A DNA stretch of 64,000 nt from Methylotenera versatilis 301 (GCF_000093025.1 NC_014207.1:1674001-1738000); one strand, 5' to 3'. Positions 28,434 through 38,395 are shown, counted from the stretch's first letter. Made by a program: numbers and translations. Notes: generated by a model from the sequence alone, not told the origin.

Positions 28434-30155
28434 ATGTTGATAAAAGGCAATATTGGAATGAAGCAAATCAAATATGATCAATATCAATTGATAAAACTAG
28501 CATTCTCAAAGCTAGTGTTCATTGCCCTGTTCACGCCTTTAATGATGACAGCTTGTAGTGACTCATCTTCAAGCAGTCAAACAAACAATAAGATTGATTA
28601 CACAAAAAACTACCCACCTAGCAACGGCGGCACACTGATAGACGCGATGACTGGTGAACCTAGTGGCTTAATCGCCATGATCGCAGGTGAGTCTGCTGCA
28701 TCAGCAATTGCGGGTAATATTTTTAATAGCTTATTAAAGTATGATAAAAATTTAGAGTTAACGGGTGAGTTAGCAGGGTCTTGGGATGTATCAGACGACC
28801 AAAAAACCATCACCTTTCATTTAAAACCAAACCTCAAGTGGGCGGATAATCAGCCATTAACCAGTGATGATGTGCTATTCACTTGGCAAAAAGTCACTGA
28901 CGAAAAAACCCGTACACCTTATGGTTCTGACTTTAAGTTAGTGACTAAGGCTGAAACGCCAGATGCCAATACTTTTCGTGTGACTTATGCCCAACCTTAT
29001 GCACCAGCGCTTGATACATGGGCTGGTTTACATATTTTACCTAAGCATCTACTTAAAGACCAAGACATCAACACCACTGCTTTTGCACGCAATCCAGTGG
29101 GCAGCCATTACTACAAACTTGAGAAATGGAAGAATGGTCAATTCTTAAAATTGACGCGTAATGAAAATGCTACACAAGGCCAAGCCAAAATTGACAACTT
29201 ACTGTCACGTATCATCCCTGACAAAGCCGCGCAATTCTTAGAGTTAAGCGCCGACAATATTGACTCGATGGGCTTAAACCCTATTCAATACGCCAGAATT
29301 TTTCCTGCTAGACCTGACCTCAACAAAAACATAGCACTCTACAAAGAGCTGGGGAATAGTTATACCTATCTAGGCTTTAATCTTAAGCGCAAACCGTTCG
29401 ATGACGTTCGTGTGCGTCAGGCGATTAATTACGCCATTAATAAGCAAGAAATCATAGATGGTGTACTGTTAGGTCTTGGCGAACCTGTGGCCTCGCCTTA
29501 CAAACCCGGCACACGTTGGAGCAACCCTGAACTTAAGCCATATCCCTATGACCCCAATAAAGCTAAAGCATTATTAAAAGCCGCTGGATATGAAGACCAT
29601 GATGGTGATGGTATTTTGGATAAGGATGGCAAACCTTTTACTTTTGAAATTCTAACCAATCAAAACAAAGAGCGTGAAATGACTGGGGTTTTAATACAGC
29701 GCCGTTTGAATGATATTGGCATTAAAGCCAATATTCGCGTATTGGAGTGGGCAAGTTTTCTAGGGCGCTTTATCAAACCTAAAGAGTTTGATGTAGTTGT
29801 CTTAGGCTGGAGCTTATCGTTAGACCCTGATCAATACAGCATTTGGCATTCCAGCCAGCAAGCTCCAGGACAGTTCAATTTCATTAGTTACAGTAATCCG
29901 CGTGTCGATAAGTTACTTGAGGCTGGCAGGCTAGAACTCAACCCAGATAAGCGCATGAAAATCTATCACGAATTTTCAAAAATCTTACTAGAAGACAGCC
30001 CTATCGTGTTCTTATCAGCAGGTTACGGCTTAACGGCTATTCATAAGCGCGTTAGAGGCATTAGTAACCCTGCACCGCCTGCTGGCATTGGTCACAATAC
30101 CTATGAGTGGTATATTCCTAGAGCTTATGCCCGCAACGAAATGAGTGAGCACTAA
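28434..30155 (+). CDS. peptide ABC transporter substrate-binding lipoprotein (family 5)
   Basis: Periplasmic binding component of an oligopeptide/dipeptide-type importer. A lipobox LMMTACS near residue 41 predicts signal-peptidase-II cleavage and a lipid anchor. The family 5 signature appears in LAGSWDVSDDQKTITFHLKPNLKWADNQPLTSDDVLFTW, with RQAINYAINKQEIIDGVLLG and SLDPDQYSIWHSSQ later. The ATG at 28434 gives a long N-terminal region before the hydrophobic stretch; a later ATG at codon 9 is also possible. Two permease genes follow directly, making an SBP-permease-permease operon. Confidence 0.92.
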   Translation: MLIKGNIGMKQIKYDQYQLIKLAFSKLVFIALFTPLMMTACSDSSSSSQTNNKIDYTKNYPPSNGGTLIDAMTGEPSGLIAMIAGESAASAIAGNIFNSLLKYDKNLELTGELAGSWDVSDDQKTITFHLKPNLKWADNQPLTSDDVLFTWQKVTDEKTRTPYGSDFKLVTKAETPDANTFRVTYAQPYAPALDTWAGLHILPKHLLKDQDINTTAFARNPVGSHYYKLEKWKNGQFLKLTRNENATQGQAKIDNLLSRIIPDKAAQFLELSADNIDSMGLNPIQYARIFPARPDLNKNIALYKELGNSYTYLGFNLKRKPFDDVRVRQAINYAINKQEIIDGVLLGLGEPVASPYKPGTRWSNPELKPYPYDPNKAKALLKAAGYEDHDGDGILDKDGKPFTFEILTNQNKEREMTGVLIQRRLNDIGIKANIRVLEWASFLGRFIKPKEFDVVVLGWSLSLDPDQYSIWHSSQQAPGQFNFISYSNPRVDKLLEAGRLELNPDKRMKIYHEFSKILLEDSPIVFLSAGYGLTAIHKRVRGISNPAPPAGIGHNTYEWYIPRAYARNEMSEH

Positions 30156-30174
30156 ATGATGCGGGGAAATTCAT

Positions 30175-31194
30175 ATGCTTAAATATTTGGTCAAACGTAT
30201 TTTTTGGATGGTTCCATTATTGATTGGAATCAGCCTAATCTCATTTTTCATCATGCACTTGGCGCCCGGCGACATTACTACCAGTGAAGCAAGTTTCAAT
30301 CCAAAAGCAAGCGAAGAGTCTCGACAAAAATTACGTGAGCTCTATAGCCTAGATAAACCCGTGATTGTGCAATATGGCCTATGGATGAAACGCATGGCGA
30401 CCTTAGATTTTGGTACCTCTTTTGCATCGCATCAACGACCAGTATTTTGGCAAACAAAGGATAAAGACGGCAACGTAACGCTAGGCATGATTCAGGAAGC
30501 GTTGCCGATTACCTTACTTATCAATGTACTCAGTTTAATACTCATTATTAGCGTAGCCCTGCCATTAGGCGTCGTTTCTGCACTAAATCAAAATCAACTC
30601 ACAGATCGTAGCATTACTTTGTTTGTATTTATAGGTTTTGCTATACCCGGCTTTTGGCTTGCCTTAATGTTGATGTATTGGACTGGCGTACAACATACTT
30701 GGCTTCCAATTTCAGGATTACAAAGCATTGGGCATGAGAACATGAACTGGCTCGCTCAAATCACAGACACGTTAAAACACTTAGCGCTTCCAGTGTTTAT
30801 TTCCGGCATTACGGGCTTGGCTGGCATCTCGTTATTTGTGAGAAATGGCATGCTAGAAGTACTGCATCAAGACTACATCACCACTGCTCGCTCAAAAGGT
30901 TTAAGTGAAAATCGCGTGATTTACGGCCATGCTTTGCGTAATGCACTGCTACCGTTAATCACGATTTTTGGCCTAAGCATTCCGGGCTTAATTGGCGGAT
31001 CTGTTATTGCTGAAAGCATTTTCGCAATTCCGGGCATGGGCAAGCTGTTTTTCGATGCGGTATTAATGCGCGACTTTCCAGTGATTATGGGCATTCTGAC
31101 CATAGGTGCAGTACTTACCTTAATTGGTAACTTAATAGCAGATATTGCTTATGCATGGGCTGACCCCCGTGTTAGACGAGGAGTAGTTCAATGA
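30175..31194 (+). CDS. peptide ABC transporter permease, DppB/OppB-like
   Basis: Inner-membrane permease of 339 residues with six predicted helices and the binding-protein-dependent transport signature. N-terminal MLKYLVKRIFWMVPLLIGISL and the block DYITTARSKGLSENRVIYGHALRNALLPL (EAA loop that contacts the ATPase) define the OppB/DppB group. A segment DNVTLGMIQEALPITLL precedes the second helix. Its stop overlaps the next start by four bases (ATGA), so expression of the two permeases is coupled. Confidence 0.93.
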   Translation: MLKYLVKRIFWMVPLLIGISLISFFIMHLAPGDITTSEASFNPKASEESRQKLRELYSLDKPVIVQYGLWMKRMATLDFGTSFASHQRPVFWQTKDKDGNVTLGMIQEALPITLLINVLSLILIISVALPLGVVSALNQNQLTDRSITLFVFIGFAIPGFWLALMLMYWTGVQHTWLPISGLQSIGHENMNWLAQITDTLKHLALPVFISGITGLAGISLFVRNGMLEVLHQDYITTARSKGLSENRVIYGHALRNALLPLITIFGLSIPGLIGGSVIAESIFAIPGMGKLFFDAVLMRDFPVIMGILTIGAVLTLIGNLIADIAYAWADPRVRRGVVQ

Positions 31195-32012
31195 AAAAGC
31201 TACTCACTAACCCGCTAGTTCTAATCGGCTTTATTATTATTGCAAGCATATTATTACTTGCAATCATTGCACCTTTGATTGCCCCATATGATCCTGATGC
31301 CATTGATGTAAAAGCGATATTGCTATCTCCCTCATCTATCCATTTAATGGGTACAGATGGCTTAGGCCGCGATGTATTCTCCCGCATGCTTTATGGCGCC
31401 CGTATATCACTCATGGTCGGTTTTGTAGCAGTGGGTATAGCTACGGCTATTGGCATCGTGCTAGGTGCAATAGCAGGCTTCTATAGAGGCTGGGTAGATA
31501 CACTCATCATGCGTATTGTTGATGTGATGTTATCCATTCCTACTTTCTTTTTGATATTAGCAGTTATCGCATTCTTAACGCCATCAATCTGGAATATTAT
31601 GATCGTTATTGGCTTAACCTCATGGATGGGAGTCACTCGCTTGGTCCGTGCAGAATTTTTAAGCTTACGAAATCGAGAGTTCGTATTAGCCGCTCAAGCT
31701 TTAGGAGCTAAAGATGCCCGTTTGATTTTCACTCACTTATTACCCAATAGCCTCACGCCAATTATTGTTAGCTCAATTTTAGGCATTGCCAGCGCCGTGC
31801 TGGTTGAGTCAGGTCTCAGCTTTTTAGGCTTGGGCGTACAGGCGCCACAAGCCTCTTGGGGCAACATCCTCACTGATGGCAAAGAATACATTCAATTTGC
31901 ATGGTGGCTTTCACTTTTCCCCGGCCTTGCAATATTGATAACGGTGTTAGGGTATAATCTGCTTGGAGATGGTTTACGTGAAGCGTATAACCCCAGAAGT
32001 AGTCAACATTAG
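31191..32012 (+). CDS. peptide ABC transporter permease, DppC/OppC-like
   Basis: Second permease, 273 residues, with the N-terminal helix followed by the OppC motif HLMGTDGLGRDVFSRMLYGARISL. The EAA loop is VLAAQALGAKDARLIFTHLLPNSLTPIIV, and LGVQAPQASWGNILTDGKEY follows. It forms the heterodimeric pore with the preceding gene. No ATP-binding subunit follows; the next gene is fabI 40 bases downstream. The ATPase must be encoded elsewhere or shared. Confidence 0.93.
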   Translation: MKKLLTNPLVLIGFIIIASILLLAIIAPLIAPYDPDAIDVKAILLSPSSIHLMGTDGLGRDVFSRMLYGARISLMVGFVAVGIATAIGIVLGAIAGFYRGWVDTLIMRIVDVMLSIPTFFLILAVIAFLTPSIWNIMIVIGLTSWMGVTRLVRAEFLSLRNREFVLAAQALGAKDARLIFTHLLPNSLTPIIVSSILGIASAVLVESGLSFLGLGVQAPQASWGNILTDGKEYIQFAWWLSLFPGLAILITVLGYNLLGDGLREAYNPRSSQH

Positions 32013-32051
32013 TATTCATCATATTCAAGAGTTAAAGATAGGAACAATGTC

Positions 32052-32837
32052 ATGGGATTTTTAGCAGGTAAAAAAGTATTAATCACCGGTTTATTAAGTA
32101 ACCGCTCAATTGCTTACGGTATTGCAGCAGCAATGAAACGCGAAGGTGCAGAACTAGCGTTCACTTACCAAATGGAAAAATACCAAGAGCGTGTTGCAAA
32201 ATTAGCCGCAGACTTTGACTCTACATTAGTCTTTCATTGTGACGTTGCTGATGACAACTTGATTGATGCTCTATTCCCTCAAATTGCTCAACATTGGGAT
32301 GGCATAGATTCAATTGTCCATTCCATTGCATTCGTGCCAAAAGATGCTCTAGATGGTGATTATCTAGAAAAAGTAACACGTGAGAACTTCCGCATCGCGC
32401 ATGACATCAGTTCATACAGCTTTGCAGCGCTAGCTAAGGCAGCATTGCCGATGATGCAAGGCAGAGGCGGCAGTTTGTTAACATTGAGCTATCTAGGTGC
32501 AGAGCGCACCATGCCTAACTACAATGTGATGGGCTTAGCAAAAGCCAGCCTAGAAGCTAACGTACGCTATATGGCACAAAGCTTAGGTCCTAAAGGTATA
32601 CGTGTAAATGCTGTATCTGCTGGTCCGATTAAAACACTCGCAGCTTCTGGTATTGGTGATTTCGATAAAATGATCAGCTACAATGAAAAACATGCGGCTT
32701 TACGTCGTAACGTGACGATTGAAGAAGTAGGCAACGTATCTGCATTTTTATGTAGTGATTTAGCCTCAGGTGTTACAGGCGAAATCACTTATGTAGATGG
32801 CGGCATGAATATTACAGCTGCTGGTGTGATTGATTAA
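32052..32837 (+). CDS. fabI: enoyl-[acyl-carrier-protein] reductase (NADH)
   Basis: Last step of each fatty-acid elongation cycle, in the cytoplasm. The 261-residue length matches E. coli FabI (262). The N-terminal Rossmann segment [15 protein letters not shown] is specific to FabI. The catalytic YNVMGLAKA (Tyr-x6-Lys) lies in [20 protein letters not shown], followed by [23 protein letters not shown], the substrate-binding loop. The canonical sequence around it predicts a triclosan-type-inhibitable enzyme as in the family. A perfect terminator follows. Confidence 0.97.
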   Translation: MGFLAGKKVLITGLLSNRSIAYGIAAAMKREGAELAFTYQMEKYQERVAKLAADFDSTLVFHCDVADDNLIDALFPQIAQHWDGIDSIVHSIAFVPKDALDGDYLEKVTRENFRIAHDISSYSFAALAKAALPMMQGRGGSLLTLSYLGAERTMPNYNVMGLAKASLEANVRYMAQSLGPKGIRVNAVSAGPIKTLAASGIGDFDKMISYNEKHAALRRNVTIEEVGNVSAFLCSDLASGVTGEITYVDGGMNITAAGVID

Positions 32838-32859
32838 AATTACATTAGATTAACCCAAT

Positions 32860-32887
32860 AAAAAAGGCACTCAAGAGTGCCTTTTTT
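32860..32887 (+). terminator. bidirectional terminator between fabI and ppiD
   Basis: AAAAAAGGCACTC and GAGTGCCTTTTTT form a perfect 13-base stem around AA (effectively a CAAG tetraloop). T runs on both strands allow it to end fabI and convergent ppiD. Confidence 0.92.
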
Positions 32888-32903
32888 AGTATCTAAGTTT
32901 TAA

Positions 32904-34805
32904 CTATTTTGCTGCATTACTTAACAAAAGCTTTTCATTTACTGTCACTTTTGCTTTTTCACGAAGAGATTGCTTGTAAGCGGCAATATATTCATTTGCT
33001 AAAGCTGCATTTAACTGGGCTTTAGCAGCTTTTTTAGTTTCTTCATCAGCCAATGAAGATGAGTCAACTTTAATGACTTTAACGAGCAAGTAACCTTGCT
33101 TACTGTCAGCCAAACCAGAATAAGCAGGTAGTTTTGCAGTATTGGTTTTAAATACTTGATTCATTGCTAAGTCCGTTAGACCTTGGGCGTTTTTACGATC
33201 AACCGTCACCTCTTTAATCCATTCAATACCTGCAACATTTTTGCCATCACGCAAGTCTTTAAGTGCCGCTTCACCCTTACTGATTGCAAGCTTAGAAGCA
33301 GCCTCTAATTTAAGCAAAGCCTCAATACCAGCTTTCACCTCATCAAAGCTCTTTGGTGCAGCAGGTTTATAGTCTACAACGCGTGCTGAAACCATATTGT
33401 CTGTAGAAACCTCAATAGCTTCTGTATTGCGGCGATCTTTAAGTACTTCATTTGAAAAAATCAAACTCATGATTTTTTCATTATTTTTAAAGAATTTCGC
33501 ACCAGACTCACGGCTTAGCCAATCTGATTTCTGTACTTGACCACCAAAAGCTTTAGCTGCTGGCTCTAAGCTACCTGATTGTGTATAAACCAAATCACTA
33601 AATGCTTCCGCCTGTTTAGCGAACTCATCTTTAGCTTTTTGGAACATTAAATCGCCTTTGATTTGCGGTTTCAAGCTATTGAAGTCAGCATTTTGACCAG
33701 AAATTTCTGTCACTTTAATAATGTGATAACCGAATTCAGACTCAACCAAATCGCTCACTTGATTTACTTTCATACTAAATGCGGCATCTTCAAATGGCTT
33801 TACCATTGCACCACGACTAAAGCTGCCTAGATCTCCACCTTTCACTGCAGAACCTGGGTCTTGCGAGTTCTTAACTGCCAACTGCTCAAACTTACTTGGA
33901 TCTTTTTTAATTTGAGCTAAGATTTCTTCAGCCTTAGCCTTAGCTTGCTGTTTCTGTTCTGGCGTAGCACTCACACCAAAAGCAATCAGAATATGACTGG
34001 CGCGTCTTTGTTCATTACCCTGAAACTTTGCCGCATTATCATCGTAATACTTCTTAACTTCATCATCGCTAACATTCACATTGCGCATAAAATTCACTGG
34101 CGCTAATGATAAAAATTCAATTTTCACTTGCTCTGGAACAATGAGTTTATTTTTATGCTGCTCGTAATAAGCTTTAACTTCTTCAGGCTTAACAGTTACT
34201 TGATCAACGAAGTCTTTAGTCTTGATTTCTGAAACCGTTACAACACGTTGCTGATTGGCCAGTTTAAGTACTTCATCTGCACGCGCATTGGAAATAAATC
34301 CTAATCTAGCAATGCCATCTTGTGCTTGCTGCGCCAATAAATCAGCTCGCATACCAGCTTCAAACTTACTAGGTGAAAGTTGGTTTTGCGATAAAGTCTG
34401 ATCGTAAAGCTCTTGTGAAAACTTACCGTCTTTCTGAAACTCTGGCATTCCAGTCACATAAGTAGCAAGTTGTGAATCGCTAATGGCATATTTGGCATTA
34501 TGAATTTCATCACTTAACAACTGTTTATTAATAAGCTGATCTAACACTAAGGACTTAACTTCAGGACTATCTAATTGAGCCTGCTCAAATTTACCCTCAG
34601 ATTGCAGACGATTACGCATATTTTTCAAAGCATTATCATATGCCTGCACAGAGATGCTATTACCACCAACCTTAGCCACAGCAACATTATTACCAGCACT
34701 ACTCAAGTAAGAGTCAATGCCAAATAATGCAAAAGGAATAGTAATTAAAGCCAATAGAGCTTTGCCAACCCAACCTTGGGCTACGGTGCGAATTTGATCT
34801 AACAT
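32904..34805 (-). CDS. ppiD: peptidyl-prolyl cis-trans isomerase/periplasmic chaperone PpiD
   Basis: SurA-type folding factor anchored in the inner membrane near the Sec exit. The N-terminus MLDQIRTVAQGWVGKALLALITIPFALFGIDSYL is the typical uncleaved anchor. A SurA-N-like chaperone region (about 40-220) is followed by a parvulin domain (about 265-365: RRASHILIAFGV, GGDLGSFSRGAMVKPFEDAAF, SEFGYHIIKV) and a further chaperone-like C-terminal region. The 633-residue length matches E. coli PpiD (623). It ends the conserved lon-hupB-tRNA-tRNA-ppiD block. Confidence 0.94.
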   Translation of the reverse strand: MLDQIRTVAQGWVGKALLALITIPFALFGIDSYLSSAGNNVAVAKVGGNSISVQAYDNALKNMRNRLQSEGKFEQAQLDSPEVKSLVLDQLINKQLLSDEIHNAKYAISDSQLATYVTGMPEFQKDGKFSQELYDQTLSQNQLSPSKFEAGMRADLLAQQAQDGIARLGFISNARADEVLKLANQQRVVTVSEIKTKDFVDQVTVKPEEVKAYYEQHKNKLIVPEQVKIEFLSLAPVNFMRNVNVSDDEVKKYYDDNAAKFQGNEQRRASHILIAFGVSATPEQKQQAKAKAEEILAQIKKDPSKFEQLAVKNSQDPGSAVKGGDLGSFSRGAMVKPFEDAAFSMKVNQVSDLVESEFGYHIIKVTEISGQNADFNSLKPQIKGDLMFQKAKDEFAKQAEAFSDLVYTQSGSLEPAAKAFGGQVQKSDWLSRESGAKFFKNNEKIMSLIFSNEVLKDRRNTEAIEVSTDNMVSARVVDYKPAAPKSFDEVKAGIEALLKLEAASKLAISKGEAALKDLRDGKNVAGIEWIKEVTVDRKNAQGLTDLAMNQVFKTNTAKLPAYSGLADSKQGYLLVKVIKVDSSSLADEETKKAAKAQLNAALANEYIAAYKQSLREKAKVTVNEKLLLSNAAK

Positions 34806-35012
34806 AAAAACTTTCTATCCTTAATAAATACTCATCTTGTAGACTTCAAGTCCGTTCAGAAATTCAGACTTTAAGCTTTAATACTCATTGAAGCTTTGAA
34901 TAAGACTGCGTCAAATCCAAAACGTCACTAATATATCATAAGATAGGCTTAGTAATTTTCTTAGCTGCACAATACAGAAGCTTTTCAGAGATGCAAAAGC
35001 AAAAGTACAAAT

Positions 35013-35045
35013 AAAAATAGCGAGTCCTAAGACTCGCTATTTTTA
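35013..35045 (-). terminator. terminator after tRNA-Asp
   Basis: AAAAATAGCGAGTC and GACTCGCTATTTTT pair perfectly (14 bases, CTAA loop) directly after the tRNA-Asp 3' end on the minus strand, with T's following. Confidence 0.9.
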
Positions 35046-35047
35046 TT

Positions 35048-35124
35048 TGGCGGAGCGGACGGGACTCGAACCCGCGACCCCCTGCGTGACAGGCAGGTAT
35101 TCTAACCAACTGAACTACCACTCC
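35048..35124 (-). tRNA. tRNA-Asp (GTC)
   Basis: Minus-strand 77-base cloverleaf with an encoded CCA end. The acceptor stem pairs GGAGTGG with CCGCTCC (one G-U), the D-arm is AGTTCAGTTGGTTAGAAT, the anticodon stem CCTGC/GCAGG encloses anticodon GTC, and the T-arm contains GGTTCGAGTCC. An in-frame coding stretch over the same bases is only a shadow. Confidence 0.97.
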
Positions 35125-35199
35125 ATAAAACTTAATGTACTAACAATACACAATTAATACATTTTTACTGATACCAGTTAAAAGGTGCGCTCTTATTTT

Positions 35200-35236
35200 T
35201 TACAAAATAAAAGAGTGCTCAAATTACCAGCACTCT
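35200..35236 (-). terminator. probable terminator after tRNA-Val
   Basis: On the minus strand GAGTGCT and AGCACTC pair around a nine-base loop and run into TTTTATTTT. The stem is shorter and the loop larger than for the neighbouring terminators, so read-through to tRNA-Asp is possible. Confidence 0.65.
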
Positions 35237-35280
35237 CAAATTTAAAATTAGGAACGGCTTAGTCACATTTTTTGTTTATT

Positions 35281-35356
35281 TGGTGGGTGCTAACGGGGTC
35301 GAACCGCTGACATTCGCCTTGTAAGGGCGACGCTCTACCAACTGAGCTAAGCACCC
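35281..35356 (-). tRNA. tRNA-Val (TAC)
   Basis: Minus-strand 76-base cloverleaf with encoded CCA. The acceptor stem GGGTGCT/AGCACCC is perfect, the D-arm is TAGCTCAGTTGGTAGAGC, the anticodon stem TCGCC/GGCGA encloses anticodon TAC, and the T-arm has GGTTCGACCC. Its 5' end lies only 19 bases after the hupB stop codon, with no terminator between. Confidence 0.97.
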
Positions 35357-35375
35357 TGCTTAACCAACAAAAACG

Positions 35376-35648
35376 CTAGTTTACAGCATCTTTAAGAGAT
35401 TTACCAGCCCTAAATTTCGGAGAGTTTGCTGCTTTAATCTTAATAGTCGCGCCTGTACGTGGGTTGCGACCATTACGTGCTTCGCGCTTACCAACATAGA
35501 ATGTGCCGAAGCCAATTAATGTTACTAAATCGCCTTTTTTCATTGCGGCAGTAATTGCTGCTGTAGTTGCATCTAACGCACGACCAGCTGCAGCTTTTGA
35601 AAGGCCTGAAGCACTTGCAATACTGTCAATCAGTTCTGATTTATTCAC
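35376..35648 (-). CDS. hupB: DNA-binding protein HU-beta
   Basis: Small nucleoid protein that bends DNA. The 90-residue sequence is a typical [29 protein letters not shown] for the helical dimerisation part, [21 protein letters not shown] with the beta-arm Pro-proline-tip region, and the terminal helix. Its own strong promoter lies 70-100 bases upstream. It directly follows lon on the same strand, as in E. coli, and leads into tRNA-Val. Confidence 0.97.
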   Translation of the reverse strand: MNKSELIDSIASASGLSKAAAGRALDATTAAITAAMKKGDLVTLIGFGTFYVGKREARNGRNPRTGATIKIKAANSPKFRAGKSLKDAVN

Positions 35649-35695
35649 GAGTAGTCCCCTCTTAAAGGTTGTTAAATAAAAACTAGGTTAAATTT

Positions 35696-35747
35696 GGGTA
35701 TTGGATACCCGTACAACTTTATATCAAGCCTACAAAGGCTGTGTCAA
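35696..35747 (-). promoter_or_regulatory. hupB promoter and leader hairpin
   Basis: On the minus strand a perfect TTGACA (35742-35747), an 18-base spacer and TATAAA (35718-35723) form a strong sigma-70-type promoter. Directly after the expected start of transcription, GGGTAT-TGG-ATACCC (35696-35710) is a perfect hairpin in the leader. Confidence 0.75.
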
Positions 35748-35778
35748 GCCTTTAAGCCCTAGATTAACACTTATTTTT

Positions 35779-38238
35779 CTAGTGCTTAATAGCCTCAACA
35801 ACAGCATTTTTACTTTCCACTGACTTATCAGCAGCTTGCACATCATTTGCAACAATTTCATTAACTTGAGGCACCTCTGACAACGGCACCGGTTGTGAAG
35901 CCAACGCTAGCGCTAAGACCTCATCTATCCATTGCACAGGATGAATATCCAGATGATTTTTGATATTTTCAGGTATGTCTGCCAAATCTTTTACATTTTG
36001 GCTTGGAATTAACACAGTTTTAATGCCACCGCGATGAGCTGCAAGCAACTTCTCTTTCAAACCGCCAATAGGTAACACTTCACCACGCAGTGTAATTTCA
36101 CCTGTCATCGCCACATCTGCGCGTACAGGTATACCCGTTAAGATTGAGACCAGAGCAGTGGTAATAGCAATACCTGCACTTGGTCCATCTTTAGGCGTAG
36201 CGCCTTCAGGAAAGTGTATATGAATATCATTCTTTTCATAAAAATCATCGGTAATGCCAAGACGCTTAGCACGGCTACGAACCACACTCATCGCAGCCTG
36301 AGTAGATTCTTTCATAACTTCGCCAAGCTTACCTGTAGTCGTCGTTTTACCTTTACCAGGCAATAATACAGCCTCAATCGTCAGTAATTCACCACCTACA
36401 GATGTCCAAGCTAATCCTGTCACTTGTCCTACTTGATTATCTTTTGCAGCAACACCATAGTCGTAACGTTGCACACCTAAGTATTTATCTAAGTTTTTTG
36501 GTGTAACAGTGATTTTCTTAGCAGCTTTAACACCTTCTTTAGCCTTAACTGTAATCAACTCTTTAACAATCTTACGGCAAACCTTTGCAATTTCTTGCTC
36601 GAGTTTACGTACCCCAGCTTCACGTGAGTAATATCGAATAATGTCACGCACTGCCGCTTCAGAGACACTGGCCTCTTGTTCTTTTAAGCCGTGAGATTTC
36701 AATTGCTTAGGCAGTAAATAGCGCATGGAAATATTTACTTTTTCATCTTCGGTATAACCTGAAAGATGAATAATCTCCATACGATCTAAAAGCGCCGCAG
36801 GTATGTTCATTGAGTTTGCTGTTGCGACAAACATCACATCCGACAAGTCATACTCGACTTCTACATAATGATCAGCAAACGTATGGTTTTGCTCAGGATC
36901 TAACACTTCTAATAATGCAGAAGATGGATCGCCACGCATGTCTTGTCCCATTTTATCGACTTCATCGAGTAAAAATAATGGGTTTTTAACACCAACTTTG
37001 CTCATGCTTTGCAGAATCTTACCTGGCATAGAACCAATATAAGTGCGTCTATGACCACGGATTTCAGACTCGTCACGCACGCCACCTAAGGCCATGCGAA
37101 CGAATTTTCGATTCACAGCTTTTGCAATACTTTGACCCAAGGAAGTTTTACCTACGCCTGGAGGGCCAACCAAACACAAAATTGGTGCTTTAATCTTATC
37201 AACACGTTGCTGAACCGCTAAATACTCAACAATACGCTCTTTGACTTTTTCTAGACCATAATGATCATCATCTAGTACTTTTTCAGCGGCTAACAAATCT
37301 TTGCTTATTTTCGTCTTTTTCTTCCAAGGCAAATTAATCAGAATATCAATGTAGTTACGCACCACTGAGGCTTCAGCAGACATTGGCGACATCAGCTTCA
37401 ACTTCTTAAGCTCACTCGCAACTTTAGCTAGCGCTTCTTTAGGCATACGAGCCGCTTCTATGCGCTTCTCAAGCTCTTCCATTTCAGCGTTTTCATCTTG
37501 CTCGCCCAACTCTTTTTGAATCGCTTTGACTTGCTCATTTAAGTAATACTCACGCTGAGTTTTTTCCATTTGGCGTTTTACACGACCACGGATACGCTTC
37601 TCAACTTGCAGAATGTCAATTTCGCCTTCCATCAAGCGAAGTAAATGCTCTAAGCGTTCGGCCACACTGAACATTTCTAATATTTTTTGTTTTTCATCTA
37701 ACTTCAAAGTTAAATGAGCAGCAATCGTATCTGCTAGACGCCCTGCCTCATCAATAGTGGCAAGGGAAGTTAATATTTCAGGTGGGATTTTTTTATTCAG
37801 CTTAACGTATTGGTCAAACTGAGCGAACACTGTGCGCATCAATGCTTGAATTTCTACATCGTTCACGGACTCAGCGATAAGCTCAGCATTAGCTGCAAAG
37901 CACTCTTCAGTCTCAATGAAGCCTGAAACTTTAGCGCGCTGTACGCCTTCGACTAACACCTTAACCGTGCCATCAGGCAACTTCAACATTTGTAGCACAG
38001 TTGCGATTGTGCCAACTTCATACAAGTCAGCAGCATCTGGCTCATCTTTATTCGCTGATTTTTGAGCGACTAATAAAATCTGTTTATTACCTTCTGAAGC
38101 AATTTCCAGAGCTTTTACAGATTTAGTGCGGCCAACGAATAATGGAATCACCAAATGTGGATAAACAACTACATCGCGCAAAGGCAATACTGGCAATAAG
38201 CCATTATCAGGTGTAAATACAGGTAATGATTTTGTCAT
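35779..38238 (-). CDS. lon: ATP-dependent protease Lon
   Basis: Cytoplasmic AAA+ serine protease degrading misfolded and regulatory proteins. The N-terminal LON domain starts [22 protein letters not shown], a coiled region follows, then AAA+ with [12 protein letters not shown] (Walker A) and [10 protein letters not shown] (Walker B), and the protease domain with catalytic Ser in PKDGPSAGI and the Lys of [13 protein letters not shown]. The frame extends to a TTG at 38250, but the ATG at 38238 has a GGAAG site five bases upstream and is preferred (~819 residues). A heat-shock-type promoter lies ahead. Confidence 0.97.
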   Translation of the reverse strand: MTKSLPVFTPDNGLLPVLPLRDVVVYPHLVIPLFVGRTKSVKALEIASEGNKQILLVAQKSANKDEPDAADLYEVGTIATVLQMLKLPDGTVKVLVEGVQRAKVSGFIETEECFAANAELIAESVNDVEIQALMRTVFAQFDQYVKLNKKIPPEILTSLATIDEAGRLADTIAAHLTLKLDEKQKILEMFSVAERLEHLLRLMEGEIDILQVEKRIRGRVKRQMEKTQREYYLNEQVKAIQKELGEQDENAEMEELEKRIEAARMPKEALAKVASELKKLKLMSPMSAEASVVRNYIDILINLPWKKKTKISKDLLAAEKVLDDDHYGLEKVKERIVEYLAVQQRVDKIKAPILCLVGPPGVGKTSLGQSIAKAVNRKFVRMALGGVRDESEIRGHRRTYIGSMPGKILQSMSKVGVKNPLFLLDEVDKMGQDMRGDPSSALLEVLDPEQNHTFADHYVEVEYDLSDVMFVATANSMNIPAALLDRMEIIHLSGYTEDEKVNISMRYLLPKQLKSHGLKEQEASVSEAAVRDIIRYYSREAGVRKLEQEIAKVCRKIVKELITVKAKEGVKAAKKITVTPKNLDKYLGVQRYDYGVAAKDNQVGQVTGLAWTSVGGELLTIEAVLLPGKGKTTTTGKLGEVMKESTQAAMSVVRSRAKRLGITDDFYEKNDIHIHFPEGATPKDGPSAGIAITTALVSILTGIPVRADVAMTGEITLRGEVLPIGGLKEKLLAAHRGGIKTVLIPSQNVKDLADIPENIKNHLDIHPVQWIDEVLALALASQPVPLSEVPQVNEIVANDVQAADKSVESKNAVVEAIKH

Positions 38239-38290
38239 GGAGACTTCCAAATTAAGCTAAAAAGTAAGCCATTTATGCCTACAGAATCAT

Positions 38291-38318
38291 TTATGGGGCT
38301 GAAACTTTAGAGTTCAAG
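38291..38318 (-). promoter_or_regulatory. sigma-32 (heat-shock) promoter of lon
   Basis: On the minus strand CTTGAA (38313-38318), 14 bases, then CCCCATAA (38291-38298), matching the known RpoH consensus CTTGAA-N(12-15)-CCCCATnT. Transcription should begin near 38284, leaving a leader of about 46 bases before the chosen lon ATG. Sigma-32 control of lon is established in E. coli. Confidence 0.85.
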
Positions 38319-38332
38319 TCTAAAGTTTCAGC
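38298..38332. repeat. perfect 14-base inverted repeat in the clpX-lon spacer
   Basis: GCTGAAACTTTAGA, a seven-base loop and its exact complement TCTAAAGTTTCAGC. The loop carries the -35 box of the lon sigma-32 promoter and the left arm touches the -10 box. In the clpX transcript it would be a strong hairpin but has no T run. Confidence 0.85.
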
Positions 38333-38395
38333 AGATGCTTTAATATTCAAACAAAATAATTTAGAAACAAAAGCAATGAAGTGAATTAACGATGT

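Noticed and set aside
34936-35121. 61-codon frame over the tRNA-Asp gene
   Set aside because: It is a translation of the tRNA and its terminator; the tRNA cloverleaf explains the sequence.
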